64,000 nt of DNA from assembly GCF_030518195.1 (NCBI RefSeq), contig NZ_JAULSC010000010.1:1-64000 (forward strand), written 5' to 3'. Origin of the DNA: Nocardioides cremeus. Its GTDB lineage: Bacteria; Actinomycetota; Actinomycetes; Propionibacteriales; Nocardioidaceae. The notes beneath the pieces were generated by a model that saw only the letters and a list, made by a program, of their open reading frames with translations, ran no database searches and had not been told where the DNA came from. The translations under genes were made by a program, and so were the position numbers. This document shows positions 63,278 to 64,000 of the stretch, one piece after another (positions within the stretch are counted from its first letter, which is position 1; every line of letters begins with the position of its first letter).

Positions 63278-63332
63278 GTCGCGATCATGCCCGAGCGCGG
63301 GCCGCTGAGGGGGTGTGGGGGATGATCGACAG

Positions 63333-64000
63333 GTGGAGGAGCGTGCGGGGCTGTGGCGCCTGGCTGGCCTGGTGGCCGGGCTGGCCGGTCTCGCGACCAG
63401 CTACACCGCCGCGATGGTGCTCACCATCCGCGAGTCGCCCGTCGTTGCGATCGCCGAGGGCGTGATCCGGCTGACCCCCGGCCCGGTCGCCGACTTCGTG
63501 ATCCGCTTCTTCGGCTCGGGCAACAAGGCGCTGCTCCTGGTGATGATCCTGCTGATCGTCTCGCTGGTCTTCGCCGCCCTCGGCTCCGCGGCCCGCCGAC
63601 GCTGGTGGGTGCCGCTGGCCGGCTACTCGGTGCTGGCCCTGGTCACCGCGGCGGCGGTGCTGCTGCAGCGCGCCTCCGGCACCGCCGACCTGCTGCCGGT
63701 GGTCATCGGCTACCTGACCTGGCTGCTGGTGCTCGGCCTGCTGACCGCTCCGCTGCGCCGCCTCGAGCGGCCCCGCGCCGCGCAGGATCCCGCGGCCGCA
63801 CCGGTGGCCGCCGACGAGCGGGCCGGGGCGCACGGTCGGCGTACGTTCCTGGTGCGCGCGGCGCTCGTGGGCGGTGCCGCGGTCGTGGTCGCCGGCGCCG
63901 GGCGGGTGCTGGGCACCGGGCGCCGGGCGGTCGAGGAGACCCGCCGGCTGCTGCGCATCGAGGGCGCCGGGCAGACCCCGCCGCCGCGCGGCTCGAGCCT
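63333..64000 (+). CDS. Membrane-anchored molybdopterin-dependent oxidoreductase, N-terminal part
   Basis: The frame is open from GTG 63333 to the window end (222 codons, truncated). Five hydrophobic helices (about residues 8-28, 66-82, 92-110, 119-137 and a last one after a twin-arginine-like [13 protein letters not shown]) are followed by [20 protein letters not shown]. This is the arrangement of actinobacterial sulfite-oxidase-like molybdopterin enzymes whose catalytic domain would follow outside the window. The assignment rests on the N-terminal pattern only. Confidence 0.65.
   Translation, partial: MEERAGLWRLAGLVAGLAGLATSYTAAMVLTIRESPVVAIAEGVIRLTPGPVADFVIRFFGSGNKALLLVMILLIVSLVFAALGSAARRRWWVPLAGYSVLALVTAAAVLLQRASGTADLLPVVIGYLTWLLVLGLLTAPLRRLERPRAAQDPAAAPVAADERAGAHGRRTFLVRAALVGGAAVVVAGAGRVLGTGRRAVEETRRLLRIEGAGQTPPPRGSS

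Overview
The window is high-GC actinobacterial chromosome, most likely Nocardioides or a close relative (Nocardioidaceae, Propionibacteriales). The basis is gene content and order: mycothiol synthesis (mshA), glucosyl-3-phosphoglycerate synthase, CarD, an F420-type LLM oxidoreductase, DUF222/HNH proteins, an HbhA-like protein next to its Xre regulator (as in Rv0474-Rv0475 of Mycobacterium), an mshA-YbjN-regX3-senX3-phoU-gpm region resembling Rv0486-Rv0491, and ispD/ispF near carD. Many genes use GTG starts, and several appear leaderless.

Layout. 1-1163: decayed IS3 and IS481 transposase ends and a broken GDP-L-fucose synthase copy. 1200-9251: polyprenyl-phosphate sugar transferase, crotonase-fold protein, RibD-like reductase, large secreted metalloprotease, and an intact GDP-fucose pair (gmd-fcl). 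9276-18216: rhomboid protease, zinc-ribbon protein, LigB-like protein interrupted by a repeat, gpgS, PAS histidine kinase, secreted lipase, MFS exporter, DUF2975/HTH pair with an obvious operator, SGNH-like protein and a CueP-type copper lipoprotein. 18467-28747: a 1689-residue secreted fibronectin-III protein with recent internal duplications, an HNH protein, the Xre-hbhA pair, an LLM oxidoreductase and DUF2200. 28766-37533: a membrane/HhH protein, then a complete type I Wadjet operon (jetABCD), directly followed by a RES-type toxin-antitoxin pair; together they form a small defence block. 37559-49741: unknown proteins, an MFS exporter, a tyrosine phosphatase, typA, a heliorhodopsin, a PPOX protein, an M4 protease that appears fused to an emfourin-type inhibitor domain, a racemase and an SDR. 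49981-64000: mshA and partner, a DMT transporter, the RegX3-SenX3/PhoU phosphate-sensing block, gpmA, UbiA, carD, an IspD-like protein, ispD, a hydrolase, ispF and the start of a probable molybdopterin oxidoreductase that runs off the window.

The most unusual structural signal is in the gene ends. At least three families of short repeats (22-nt tandem units; a GGGATAGTCCC inverted repeat; a CCCCGGGTACCCGGGG palindrome family) sit between genes, and the first two carry the stop codon of the adjoining gene at several unrelated loci. A fourth, REP-like family has entered a coding region in frame.

All calls come from reading the sequence. Family names rest on recognised motifs and remembered family patterns, not on database searches.
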